Below are positions 13,940 to 24,113 of a DNA stretch of 64,000 bases, in pieces. Origin of the DNA: Copromyces sp. CBS 386.78 (lineage: Eukaryota; Ascomycota; Sordariomycetes; Sordariales; Sordariaceae); the NCBI GenBank assembly GCA_030685235.1, contig MU839243.1, forward strand, positions 1-64,000. The letters run 5' to 3'. Under the pieces are notes generated by a model that saw only the letters and a list, made by a program, of their open reading frames with translations, searched no databases and was not told the DNA's origin. Made by a program: the position numbers and the translations under genes. The stretch's first letter is position 1, and each line of letters begins with the position of its first letter.

Positions 13940-14185
13940 TCGTTTAAAGGGTGGAAATTATAACGTTAGTGAGGTTTAAACTAATAAATCGGGAGACTCT
14001 TATTTACCCGGGGTATATTTTAACCTACCCGGGATACCCCCTAGTATACCCTAGCCAATTAATTGCCTACCTTAGTCCAGGGTCTAAAGTTGTCTCCCTT
14101 ACGGATCTACTTATTTACCCCCTATATTTATATACCTACCCTAGTCCGGCTCCGTAGACCCGGCTCTAATCTAGTAATTTAAATT
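13940..14185. other. Less AT-rich patch inside Copia copy 1
   Basis: A patch of about 240 bp with repeated TACCCGGG- and CTACCCTAG-like words stands out from the RIP-mutated surroundings. A 68-codon frame (13951-14157) through it gives a repeated Tyr-Pro peptide. I cannot say whether it is a small later insertion or simply a RIP-spared part of the Copia. Confidence 0.3.
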
Positions 14186-14285
14186 AGGAATTATTTATAT
14201 TACTACGTTTTTTATCCTTCGTCTAATTAATACTATTTCTATTTTAAAATAAACGTTAATTAATTTAATTACTCGCTTATTTAAT

Positions 14286-14699
14286 GAGAAACGCTATTCG
14301 CACCGCCGCTAAACGCTTTATACACCGCCATCCAAAATGAAACAAGGTATAACTTCGCCAGGTCTCAAGCTATAAACATATAAATAAGTATATAGAATTC
14401 CTTGATTTTTTCTACATTTTATAGGCTAAGTGGGGTCTTTACCTAATATCGTTTAGGACCTTTAAAAATACGTCCTTAACTTTATAAATTAAAACTTTCA
14501 TTTTTGAGCACCTAGTGTTTTTAGCTTCGTAGGATAGCTTAGATTTATTGGCCAAAGTAGTGTTAGATAGAGCAAAAAATTACAAAAATTCTAATATTAT
14601 TATTGAGCGGTATAGCCTAAATTCCGTAGAGTAACTTAGGATTTTCATTTTTAATAGCGGTGCGAATAGCGTTTTGCTACAGTGCGAATAGCGTTTCTC
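14286..14699. mobile_element. hAT-like MITE nested in Copia copy 1
   Basis: The 414-bp element has 18-bp perfect terminal inverted repeats (GAGAAACGCTATTCGCAC and its complement) and an 8-bp target duplication TATTTAAT (14278-14285 and 14700-14707). An 8-bp duplication is typical of hAT elements. A second GTGCGAATAGCG word lies just inside the right end. The interior shares the word agagcaaaaaat and neighbouring bases with the MITE at 39505, so the two are related. There is no coding capacity. Confidence 0.8.
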
Positions 14700-14849
14700 T
14701 ATTTAATATAAGGAATTTATAGACCGTATATCCTTTAAAACTGATAAATATATATTTAACTGCCTTTTTATCTATCTTCTTCCTATTTACTTCTAAAATA
14801 AAATACTAAGCGGTTATACTAATAATTCTAATATTATTAACGTTTAATC

Positions 14850-15284
14850 GTCGCGGTGGCTAAGACCACCGAGGAAAACTGTCGGACGCTCCAAGCGGCA
14901 TAGGACATCTGCTCGGGTTGGGCAGCTGAGAGAGGGATGGAGTTCGAAGCAAGTAAAACGGAGCTCATGCATTTCACGCGGAGGAGGGAACCAAGAACGG
15001 AAACTCTCCAAATCGGGGGAGTCGTACTTAAACCAATGGAGTCGACTAGATTCCTTGGGGTTTGGCTGGATCGGAAACTCAACTACCGAGCACACGCGGA
15101 GGCAGTGAAAAAGAAGATGGCTACGCAGACGAACGCACTAATACGATTAGCGGCGAAGACTTGGGGTTGCTCTTTTGCGCGAGCGAGGGAGATTTATACC
15201 AAGTGTATTCGGAGTGCGATCGCATACGGAGCATCAGCCTTCCACCAGCCGACCGAAGTCTACGGCAAACTACTATTATTATTA
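14850..15284 (+). mobile_element. 5'-truncated LINE (Tad/jockey-like) fragment
   Basis: This 435-bp insert encodes a typical non-LTR reverse transcriptase C-terminal part: K-T-E-L-M-H-F, F-L-G-V-W-L-D-R-K-L-N-Y, and a helix-rich thumb region. It is flanked by a 17-18-bp duplication (ATTATTAACGTTTAATC at 14833-14849 and 15285-15301) and ends in an ATT-rich tail, as expected of target-primed insertion. It is not RIP-mutated although it sits in a RIP-mutated Copia. One in-frame TAG (14901-14903) falls where such proteins usually have Trp. Confidence 0.85.
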
Positions 15285-18268
15285 TTATTAACGTTTAATC
15301 TTTACCCGAATACTAATTTGTAAAGTATTTTATTAAATACTAAGTAAAGGCTTTTATTCTTAAAGTAATTAACTGTTTTAAGGATTTCTAGCCAAAACTC
15401 CTTTGGAATATTCCTTCTAATTATAATTAATAATAGCTTTTCTCGGAAGTACAAATTCAATACTTCCACTATATTATTAAATTAGTATTACTCTGTTATT
15501 AACCTCTTAATATACATTCCTCGTCTAATTGCCTATATATTAAATTCGTAACTATTAAATTTTTAAATTCTATCCAAATAAATAATTCTATATTTTCTCC
15601 TTTAGGGTTCTTTTACTTCCAACTTCTATACGAAAGCTTAAATAAATTCCCAAACCCTTATCCTATTTTTAATAACTAATAATCTGCTAAATCTACTATA
15701 ACCGTTAACTAATATAATTTAATAGCGTTTACTTTAATACCCTATAATATAAAAGGGCCCGTAAATATCTATATAAAATATATTTAATATATATTCGGCC
15801 TATCGAAATTTACTACAATATAGGGTCTTTCTTATTCGGCCTCTAACGTATACTTCGCATATATAGTACTATTAAGCATCTTTTATCCCGTCGACTATAT
15901 CTTCTATTTTAATGAGGTTCTCCTCCCCTAAATACCTTATACGCTCGTGCTAAAGCCTTATCTTCGGGTTAACCGAATACGAAACTAAAGTTTACCAAAT
16001 AGTATCGGTAGTTTATAAGATAAATAAGTTGCCGAAACAAGTAATTTAAATATTTATACCGCTTTTTTCAATATATTAATAATTTCTAAATAAAATTATA
16101 TCGGTACCGTAGTTAAAGAATTAAATTATAGAAATTAAGTTAATACTAAGGTTAGGGGTAAAGAGAATATTATTAAATTGAGCTATAATAACCGTATTAT
16201 TAAAGATATACTTTTTTTTAATTATTTTAATATTTAATATAGGGATTTTTATACCGCCGATACCGGTAATAGATCCGTTACTTGCTGTAAAAATAACGAA
16301 GTTACTTCGGACGGTCGTTATATATTATCTGTAGCCCGAATTAAGGAAGTACGCTATTTAGAAAGAGTAAAAGCTTTTTATCCTATTATAAAATATATTA
16401 TTAAAGGTAGAAATAATATTCTTTAATCTAATTATAAATAAGGAAGGACGAAGTAAATAAGGTAATAGGCCTTACGTTTGTAATAAAAGCCGTTTAAATT
16501 AGGGTTATTATTATAAGGGTTAATATTAAAAATGGATTTCTATCCTTTTTCTTCTATTTATAGGTATTATACTCCTTTTTCAATTCTAAATAGAAATCCT
16601 AGCAACTTTCTTTATTATAGTACTTCTTATTATAATAGGTATAGAATTTATTATAAAGGTTATTAATTAGAAGTATTAACGTTGTACTCCTCTTTCTCGC
16701 TAATATTACTATTATATTATAATTGCCCTCGGCGTTAATATATATAAATTCGCCTTTAGTAGAGTAGATTATATTTTAGAAAGAGAGGAGCTTCTTATTA
16801 TAAATAGCTTAATAATTAGTTTTTTAAATATTATATTACTTTTAATTAAGCGCTTATAATAATTTTAAGATTAATTAGCTTTCGGGTAGTTTATATTCCG
16901 TACTAATTATAATATATTCTTTTTATAGGGATAAGATCTTTTAGCCTAGAACTTAGACTCTATTAAAATTACTGAATTTTAAATTATTTTATTCCTATTA
17001 AATTCGTTATAAAGTATTAATACCTTCGTCCAAATATTCTTCTTTAGCTTTAGCGAAGAACCTAATTATAATTATCTATCCTTGTAATAACTTTTCGGCG
17101 GTTTCGCTGAAGGTTATATAAAGAATTTTAATATAACGTCGTTATTTATTTCTTTAAACCTTTAGAAAATCGATAAAAATAGTATTTTTAGTAGGATAAG
17201 TTTCTATAATATTAAAACCGCCTATAATATCGATTATAAATAATTAGAAACGGTTCTAGGCTTTATAATTATTTTTTCCGTCTAATTTTAAATTAGTATT
17301 AATATTAATATTTATTAAAGAAATTAGATTAAACGTAATATTTAGTCCTATAATAGTCGGGATAATACGTAAGGTTATTAGAATTATAATTTTAATTCCG
17401 GTACTACTTGTATTAATATTACTTAATTCGTCCGGGGTTATAATTCCGGCTCTATTTATTTATTCGTTAAAAATATTAATAATACTTTTATAATCCTTAC
17501 TATTATTAATTTTAATATGTAGAATTATATTAATAGGATTATTAATTATTTAATATATAAAGTTATTAAAATTAATATTATAGAGATAAATTATTCTAAA
17601 TTAGAATGGAGAAATTATTTATATTTATAAATTTAGGTATCCTTTAGTATTTAGGGATTTAACTTCGAATTTAAAGAGCTCCTTATTATTTAGTAGTTTA
17701 ATTTTACTAATTATCCCTACTTCGAAATCCTTTAATACTAAGGGGGGTATCTTAATAGTTTCGAACGTACTGTCGCTTTTAATACTTATAGGGTTTTATA
17801 AATTGTAATACTTTAATAGGTATTTAATAGTCCTAACCAACCGTAGGAATTCGTTTTATTTTATAGTATGTATAGTAATTAAAATTTAAATAGGATAATT
17901 GTATTTACGTTAATAGTTATATTAGCTACTATTTTTACCCGTTTCCGAAGTATTATTTACTTCTATTTCTAATATAGAACGAAATTAGTAATTTAATTTT
18001 TAAAATAAAAGGATAAATATTAATTTTTTAATATATTTTCCTAATTATTATATAGTATCTTTAGTATTTTAAATAATAGATAATACGAAGGAGACGGAAT
18101 AAAATATATTTATCCTACCCTAATTAAAATATAGAATTAAGATTAAATTTTAGTTCGTTTATAACGGAAGAACGTATTTGCTAATACGCTAAATTGGATA
18201 CGGTTTAATAGCGTTTAGTCCGTAATATTGGTACGAATTGCTGCATAGCAGGAGCCGGGTTTATAATT

Positions 18269-18465
18269 TATTAAAATATATATAAAAAAGAGTAGGAGAA
18301 AGGCTATTATTATTTAATAAGAGCTAATAGACTATAATGTAACTACCTTCCTTTTATACCCGCTTGCCTTAACTACCCTTGAGACATCCTTATCTACCAT
18401 ATACTAGTACGTAGAGTAAGGCTCAAATTGAGGCTCTATATCACGTATAATTATGACTTTCAGCA
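18269..18465 (-). repeat. 5' LTR of Copia copy 1
   Basis: It is 197 bp, the same length as its partner. Inward from it on the minus strand follows TAAATTATAAACCCGG, a likely RIP-altered primer-binding site, because nearly the same word follows the 5' LTR of the other Copia element at 41230. The half next to unique DNA (18380-18465) keeps its C and G bases; the inner half does not. Confidence 0.85.
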
Positions 18466-18641
18466 CCGGTCTAAAATTTCAGGTTCGTTAGTGGCTGCTT
18501 CCAGTCTCTTATTGAACACTCCCACATCAAGAAACGTGTATGAAGTCCAAAACTCACCACTTCCTGGTTTTGTTGATCGCCATCATGTTGACTTTCGTTC
18601 GATAACGAGAAGGATCCTCCAAAGTCTCCAAGGTTCGACAT
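18466..18641 (-). pseudogene. Stranded exon 1 and intron of chromodomain-like gene 2
   Basis: Exon 1 (18641-18558, 28 codons, starting M-S-N-L-G-D-F-G-G) ends at GTG|GTGAGT. The 87-nt intron (18471-18557) has branch site ACTAACG and acceptor TTTTAG. The acceptor is followed by ACCGG, the first five bases of exon 2, where the Copia cuts in. Joining exon 1 to the piece at 11720 is phase 0 and in frame, giving a 401-residue ancestral protein. An open frame upstream to 18698 exists but starts with TTG. Confidence 0.8.
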
Positions 18642-18757
18642 GATGTCTTTCCGCTGCAGCGTCGTATTCGATGAGTTCTTTTTGTATGACTTTGGCAATC
18701 TGTGTTCAGCTACCAGTTGGTGCTCTCACGGTTAGGAAGAACGAAAAATTTGGAGGG

Positions 18758-18767
18758 TTTATATATT
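18758..18767 (-). promoter_or_regulatory. TATA box of split chromodomain gene 2
   Basis: The minus strand reads AATATATAAA about 117 bp upstream of the exon 1 ATG at 18641. It suggests that the native promoter is intact but now reads into a Copia. Confidence 0.4.
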
Positions 18768-18769
18768 GG

Positions 18770-19764
18770 AATTTGACCAGCGCCGAATGGGAATATTCCA
18801 TCTACCGCACGTTCACACAACTATTCCAAGATGACAAGGCTTGAGTCTAGGAATCTTGAGTGAGTCTGGCGTCTGAATAGGGCAGCCCCGGAACTCTAGG
18901 TGAATAAGAGCACAAACGGAGATCCATCTCCACGACATGCTGGGAGATTTTGAAGTCTTCTCACCATCGAGAAGTTCTACCTATCTAATGATCCGGTTAT
19001 TTAGCGGTAGGGTTGTGTTTGTTGGAACCCTAGCAGGTATTCGTCTCATCTTCATATCCTGTATTACTCCATCGTGTCGTGACGGCTTGAAAGCGCTGCT
19101 TTTGCCCCCTAAAGGCCTGTTCGGGTCCGCGTTAGGGATTTTAAGAAATAAACGTGTTAACGTGCAGGGTCCGCAGCTGTACTCCTGCAACATTAAGGCA
19201 GCGTTAAGGTAGGCCAAGACTTTGGCTGCAAGATGGAAAGAGGTGCTTAGGTAACATCCCCTTTCTACCTCTACCTTTCTTCTTTCCTCCTCTTTCTTCC
19301 TCCTTCACTCAACAAGGTCACCACCATCCTTTTCATCATCATCGCCATCTTTCTTATCGTCACCATCCTTCTTATCATCCCCGTCCTTCTCATCATTACC
19401 ATCCTTCTTATCATCGCCATCCTTCTCATCGTCACTTTGGGAATAGCCTCATCCATTGTCTTTGCGACGGCTATCCCCTATATTTATAGGGGGTTGAACG
19501 TTATAGTTGTACTTAACCGTAGTTCTTACCGCACTACAGCTCAAAATCGAGCAGTCTGGCAGTAAGAACTGCTGTTAAGAAGTTCAAAGATTCTGGCCTT
19601 CTGATTGGTCAGATCGAAGATTTGAGGTAAGTGCAGGTGGTTGCAGGTGGTTGCAGGGCGTGCATGAAAAATAAGGTTTTTTTGACGAATGCAAAAAGGA
19701 GCAGTAGGGCAGTAATGCGTTATATCGTTACTGCGACCCGAATACTGCAAAAATCTTAATTGGT
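18770..19764. other. Spacer with CT-rich tract and minisatellite, no supported gene
   Basis: The composition is normal, open frames are short, and no domain is recognisable. It contains a pyrimidine-rich run (19258-19312) leading into the minisatellite at 19323. Confidence 0.4.
19323..19437 (+). repeat. 18-bp minisatellite coding a hydrophobic I-L-L-I repeat
   Basis: About six to seven imperfect 18-bp units of the type ATCCTTCTTATCATCGCC follow one another. Read on the plus strand they give a six-residue repeat of Ile/Leu/Val, long enough for several membrane spans, but I see no start or gene structure around it. The minus-strand frame gives an Arg/Met repeat and is equally unsupported. Confidence 0.65.
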
Positions 19765-20111
19765 TACCGCAGCGAGATTATAAGGAGGGTGTCTAGGCTA
19801 GATGGGGGGTGTCTAGCCCAGACTGTGATTCTAGCACAGTCTAGCTATCTAGGCTAGACTTCAAATTTAGGTTAGACGAAAAATGGAGGCCTCTGATTGG
19901 TCGGAATTAAGTACAAAATAGTAAAAGCCAAAAACCCCTATAAGGCCTTCTAAAGGTCCTTTTAAGGGTCTTCTTAGTAGTCCTTCTAAGGGTCTTCTTA
20001 GTAGTCCTTTTATAGTTGTTTAAAATTTTGACTTAAAAATCCAGATGAGGGCATTCACACATATCACATTCGCGCGAAACTTTTCGCGCAACGGAAAAAA
20101 AGCTGTCACTA

Positions 20112-20781
20112 CCGTAGCGGTACTATAAGGAAGCTTACAAGGCTTGAGGGGGGCCTTCAAGGGTTGGTTCAAATGTTAGGCAAGATAACTGGACAAGCCT
20201 TGTTGCCAGAACCATCCTTGTGGTCTGAGGAAGGCCTCTGATTGGTCGGATTTAGGTAGGTAGAAAAAAAAGCTCAAGACCCCTATAAGGACCTTCTAAA
20301 GGCCATTATAGGGGGCTTTAATCAATAGTCGTTATAATAGGTAGTCTTTTTAGTAGTACCTTGGGTAGGCGGGACTTTGACTTCAAATTCCGGATAAAGG
20401 CATTTACACTTCCGCGCGCGAAACTTTTCGCGTAATAGAAAAAAAGCTGTCACCAATTGGAATCAAACTGGCGATCCTAAGAAAGAGAGCGACGACAAGA
20501 ACCATTGAGCCACTAGCCCAATTGATTGAAGGCGGGCTTCGTTTTTTCCTTTGATATAGGGTAGGAGCGTTTCTGAAGAAGGGTGAACTTTAGGAAAGAA
20601 CCATTGTTACTTTGGGATTTGGAATTAGGATCTTTAGCGACCGTCTTTAGCGCACCGAAAATCTGACCAATCAGAGGCCGTCCTCAACCAACAGTGATGG
20701 GTGGTGAGACAAGGCTTGTCAAACTACAAGCATTGACACCCCCCTTCAAGGCTTGTTGTCCTGGGGATTTTCCCGCTATGG
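20112..20781. mobile_element. TA-inserting TIR element, copy 2, nested in copy 1
   Basis: The 670-bp element runs from CCGTAGCGG to CCGCTATGG. It splits the word that reads CTGTCACCAATTGG in other copies, leaving CTGTCAC-TA before it and TA-ATTGG after it, which directly shows a TA target duplication. It carries the tRNA-like core at 20453-20525. Confidence 0.85.
20453..20525 (-). other. tRNA-like core of the TIR element
   Basis: On the minus strand the segment has a CAATTGG/CCAATTG pairing at its ends, an A-box-like TGGCTCAATGG and a B-box-like TTTGATTCC, spaced as in a tRNA gene. Equivalent cores lie near 20784-20857, 21908-21985 and 30689-30765. The arms do not make a normal tRNA, so I read it as an internal RNA polymerase III promoter-like relic, as in SINEs, rather than a functional tRNA. 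Confidence 0.5.
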
Positions 20782-21088
20782 TAATTGGAATCGAATTGGC
20801 GATTACAAGGAAGATAACGACGATAAGAACCATTGAACTACTGGCCCAATTGATTGAAACCGGGCTCCGTTCTTACCTTTAATATAGGGTGGTGGAGTCC
20901 TTAAGAGGAAATGAACTTTAGAAAAGAAGGAACCATCACCAAAATGGATGTAACCAATCAGAGGCCTCCATTAAATGTCTAGGCTAAATTTTGAGTCTAG
21001 GCTAGATACCCAATCCCGATTGACTGAGACTCTAGCCTAGAATAGGGACATCTAGCCCAGATGACCGCCCGATTTTTCCGCTACGGTA

Positions 21089-21557
21089 ACTTCTTACAGC
21101 GGAAACGAACAGGCCTTAATTCCCTCCGTCTTATATGTGGCGTATGTGTCGGAAAGAGCACATGGCTGAGGACCTCTTCATCTTCTCCCAAGCCTGGACT
21201 ATTAGTTCTGGCTCTGAGAGCGAGGTAGGTAGCTTACGCATTGCGGAGGAGAAACGCGGAATGACGAGGCTTTATGAAGAGTGCACACAGCATCTCCCAA
21301 CGGCCTGTACGGCTACAGCAAAGTCAAACCGTTGATGTTTTGTGTTATTACGCGAACTGTATGACTCATACAAGACACGAATTCGCTATTGCTGTCCTTT
21401 TATCTTCTATTCCCAGCTGACACATACCGGGTGAGTGTCAGACCTGCACCAAATGAGGGTGGAAACACTTGCCAGAGGTATCTTGAGTCAGAGGCCCTCC
21501 CTTTGTGCCGTCCCCGTATGTTGCAAAGGCCAAATCGAGTCGCAGACTTACTGTAGA
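21089..21557. other. Spacer between TIR elements, no supported gene
   Basis: The composition is normal. A 66-codon frame (21135-21335) has no recognisable features. Confidence 0.4.
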
Positions 21558-21559
21558 TA

Positions 21560-22212
21560 CCGTAGCGGGAGTATAAGGAGAGCACCTAGCCTAGGAGGGT
21601 GATTTCTAGGCTAGGTACTGAATCTAGTCAAGATAGTGGGCTTAGCCTAGGTGGCTCACCTAGCCTAGTGGTTGAACGGAGGGCTCTAATTGGTCGGATT
21701 TGAGTGTAAAAAGGCAAAAGCCAAAGACCCTTATAAGGACCTTCTGGAGGTCCCTATAGGAGTCTTTAGTTAACAATTATTTTGGAAAGATCCAGAGCGT
21801 TCGAGGTAGGCGAAGGATTTTGACTTCAAAGTCCGGGCAGATGAGGGTATTTACACTTTCGTACGAAACTTTTCGCACGAAACTTTTCACGCGAAAAAAA
21901 CTGTCACCGATTGGAATCGAATTGGCGATTACAATGATGAGAGCGACGATAAGAACTATTGAGCCACTGGCCCAATTGATTGATAAAGACGTTCGTCCAT
22001 TGCTCTTATAAGGAAGGTGTTAAACTTGGGGAAAGAACTATCGTCACTTGTGAAAAAAAAACCCTGCCTAGGAGCTTGGCCAATCAGAGGCTTTCCCTGG
22101 CCAACTAGGCTAGGTATTTCAACTTGCCCAGGTGTAAAGTCTAGGCTAGGCAAAAAGGCTAGGCTAGAAACCCCCTACTAGGCCAGATGCCTTGGGGGAT
22201 TTCTCGCTATGG
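21560..22212. mobile_element. TA-inserting TIR element, copy 3
   Basis: The 653-bp element is flanked by TA (21558-21559, 22213-22214), with ends CCGTAGCGG and TCGCTATGG. It has the same internal order as the others: CCTAGCCTAG words, ATTGGTCGGATTTG, a CGAAACTTTTCGC palindrome, the tRNA-like core (21908-21985), an AATCAGAGG word and mirrored CTAGGCTAG words. Confidence 0.85.
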
Positions 22213-22214
22213 TA

Positions 22215-22923
22215 CAAAAGCATACAAACAAAAAAGGCAAAAAGCCGAGATTCATACGTTCTTTACAGTCATAGAAAAACACTTGTAACAGATGGAACGC
22301 ATTAAGTTTGGAAACCGAAGAAGGCAAACTACGTTGACCCATGGACTAACGAGAAAAGATGGAAACTATATCTAGCCTTTCCTCCTCTACCCTCAAAAGC
22401 TTCAAGCATCGATTTCCGTTATTTCGTCGATAAATTCGTTGTGCTGGCGCTGGTAGAGCCACTTAATTGTCATCACCTCATATAGAAACTCCGGTAGGAG
22501 GCTAGATGATATGAATACCGCGGAGTGTCCTTAGAGCTGGGGACCAGTCGATTGTGTTAAGCTCCTAGAGGTATCCTTTGCCGCTATGGTATCGTTCGTA
22601 AAGTGGTATAGAAAGCTATAACTTCAAGGTTCACCGGACAACCTGTCGAGTGAAGTGGTCAACGAGACATTGTATCCGTGAAGGATTCTACGCCCAATCT
22701 CCTCAGGTTACACTCTCCTACAAGTCCTACCAAGGCACCTCGCCCTATAAGTGCACTTCTTCTCCACAAACTCACTCCAATGAGCTAGACCTTTTCTTCC
22801 TCATGCTCGTCGCATCCGCATCTTTCGTGAGACACTCGAAACACCACCCTTCGTTACCTCTACCTTATCCTCAAGAACGATCCGTTAACAACGTATTGTT
22901 TTCTCGATCATCATCGAGGCGCC
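22215..22923. other. Promoter region of the chimeric gene at 22924
   Basis: No gene is supported. A CCCTATAAGTGCAC box (22743-22756), followed by a CT-rich and CACAAACTC stretch, closely matches the core promoter of family member D (CCCTATAAATGCAC at 31659). A lone TIR-like word (CCGCTATGGTA) lies at 22580-22590. Confidence 0.45.
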
Positions 22924-23553
22924 ATGGAACCGAGTCAAATGGCTGCCGGCCCTCGGCACCAGCCCCCATCCCAAAGAGAGCTGGCTGCCACGACTGAGTC
23001 GAACCATCCGGCTTCCCATCAACCAGCTACGGCCAATCGACCTTCTTCTCTGGCACCAGTCCCGTCCATGACCCGAGCGGCTAACGCAGAGCTGGCCCTC
23101 ATTTCTCAACCTGCCGGCCCCCGCAATCTTCAACTAGCACGTCCGAACTCCTTCCAGGTTCCATGCTGCCCTACATGTGGTCGTCAGCGCGCTCCAGCTT
23201 CTACGCCTCATGTTCCGTCTACTGCTCAGCCGCCGAGCATGACCCGGCAACCTCAAGCCAACGTCGCTAATGTCGCCAACGGGGCGCGCCCTCACCCAGC
23301 TGCCCGCCTTCGCAAAGCTGCCGGATCCTTGATGCACCTCGCCATGCTTGGTGGCAGACCGGACATCGCACGCGCCGCCGCCGTTTTTGGTCGATTCGCT
23401 GGCAACCCTACTAAGGCAGAGTTTCAACATCAAATGCGAGGGCTCAAGCGGATACTGGAATATCTCAAGGACACTAGTGACCTGTCGTGGGAATTTGCGG
23501 GAGATCTTAGAGATCTGGAGGGATACTGGGAGTTGGAATTTGAACGGGAGTAA
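22924..23553 (+). CDS. Chimeric protein ending in a Copia RNase H fragment
   Basis: The 209-residue open frame falls into two parts. Residues 1-130 are Pro/Ala/Ser-rich and probably disordered, with one C-C-P-T-C-G cluster near residue 80. Residues about 131-209 match the start of a Copia-type RNase H region: A-G-S-L-M-H-L-A, R-P-D-I-A, R-F-x-x-N-P-T-K, L-K-R-I-L-x-Y-L-K-x-T-S-D-L and D-L-x-G-Y. Copia proteins then have S-D-A-D-W or C-D-A-D-F with a catalytic Asp; here it reads W-E-L-E-F, so the acidic site is changed, and the frame stops soon after. The DNA is not RIP-mutated, unlike the Copias nearby. It could be a domesticated fragment, a chimeric gene, or a fortuitous frame over a truncated insertion. 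TATA-like box about 180 bp upstream. Confidence 0.55.
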   Translation: MEPSQMAAGPRHQPPSQRELAATTESNHPASHQPATANRPSSLAPVPSMTRAANAELALISQPAGPRNLQLARPNSFQVPCCPTCGRQRAPASTPHVPSTAQPPSMTRQPQANVANVANGARPHPAARLRKAAGSLMHLAMLGGRPDIARAAAVFGRFAGNPTKAEFQHQMRGLKRILEYLKDTSDLSWEFAGDLRDLEGYWELEFERE

Positions 23554-24113
23554 GTTGTGGAGCAGGATGGAAATCGGGAGTCTTGAGGTATACCTGGATT
23601 TGTATTCAACTTCTCTCTCTGGTTCCATACCTCTACTGTAGATGTACCTACGAGATAATAGCTAGGTCGGAGAATGATTTACTATTAGCTTACAACTGTT
23701 TTGATTCTGTCTTCCACTTCCTTTCAATGTTGACAATTTCCCACATAGAGGTATCTGGTTGTTTCCCAGATATACATCGAGAAGGTATTCGATTCGCTTT
23801 CCAAGAAGGAACGAAAGCTCGTCAGTCCTTAAAGTGTCAAAGAAAGAACTTGAACATGTCACGGCCATATTTGAGCGTCTGCCTTAGAGTGTCCTTTAAG
23901 TCCTCTCCAAGGAAGCCACATCCACCTCTGGATACCATATCTGAACTTGACCCCATTGCTTGACACTGTTGAAGTCCACGATTTCGTAGTGGCTAAGCCC
24001 AGCACTACTGCAGTGTCTTCCTCCAGAGACTCCTAATCTCAACATTTCATGTTCTTAACAATCTCTTTCTCCCTTTCTCGTAGGTCATACATGTCCTATA
24101 CAGACGGGAGGTA
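23554..24113. other. Spacer without a supported gene
   Basis: It lies downstream of both the chimeric gene (plus strand) and family member A (minus strand). The open frames here are short and unremarkable. One AGAGGTATC word (23748) belongs to the recurrent CCTAGAGGTA motif set. Confidence 0.4.

Larger units (their letters stand above)
11721..18465 (-). mobile_element. Copia-type LTR retrotransposon, copy 1 (RIP-mutated)
   Basis: The element has two 197-bp LTRs (11721-11917 and 18269-18465), a perfect 5-bp TSD, and a purine tract (minus-strand GAAGGGGAG) directly beside the left LTR, which makes the left LTR the 3' one. Near 13025-13060 the minus strand reads F-V-I-I-Y-I-N-D-L-L-I, a RIP-altered form of the Copia reverse transcriptase Y-V-D-D-L-L-I motif (GAT or GAC to AAT or AAC). 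The coding region is otherwise destroyed by TpA-type changes and stops. A MITE (14286-14699) and a LINE piece (14850-15284) are nested in it. A second copy of the same family begins at 54618. Confidence 0.9.
19767..21086. mobile_element. TA-inserting TIR element, copy 1 (interrupted)
   Basis: It starts CCGCAGCG and ends CCGCTACGG, with TA on both sides (19765-19766, 21087-21088). Inside the ends lie sub-terminal inverted repeats: CTAGGCTAGA words and TCTGATTGGTCGGA against TCTGACCAATCAGA-like words. Copy 2 (20112-20781) is inserted within it at a TA. The two outer parts add up to about 650 bp, the length of the other copies. There is no coding capacity, so it would have to be moved by a transposase in trans (Tc1/mariner-type by its TA target). 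Confidence 0.8.

Noticed and set aside
13951..14157. 68-codon Tyr-Pro-rich frame inside Copia copy 1
   Set aside because: It lies in the element's ruined coding region, and the peptide repeat follows from repeated TACCC words. Listed only as a composition patch.
20453..20525. Functional tRNA gene
   Set aside because: A- and B-box-like words are there, but no proper anticodon and D arms, and the segment recurs inside four TIR elements.
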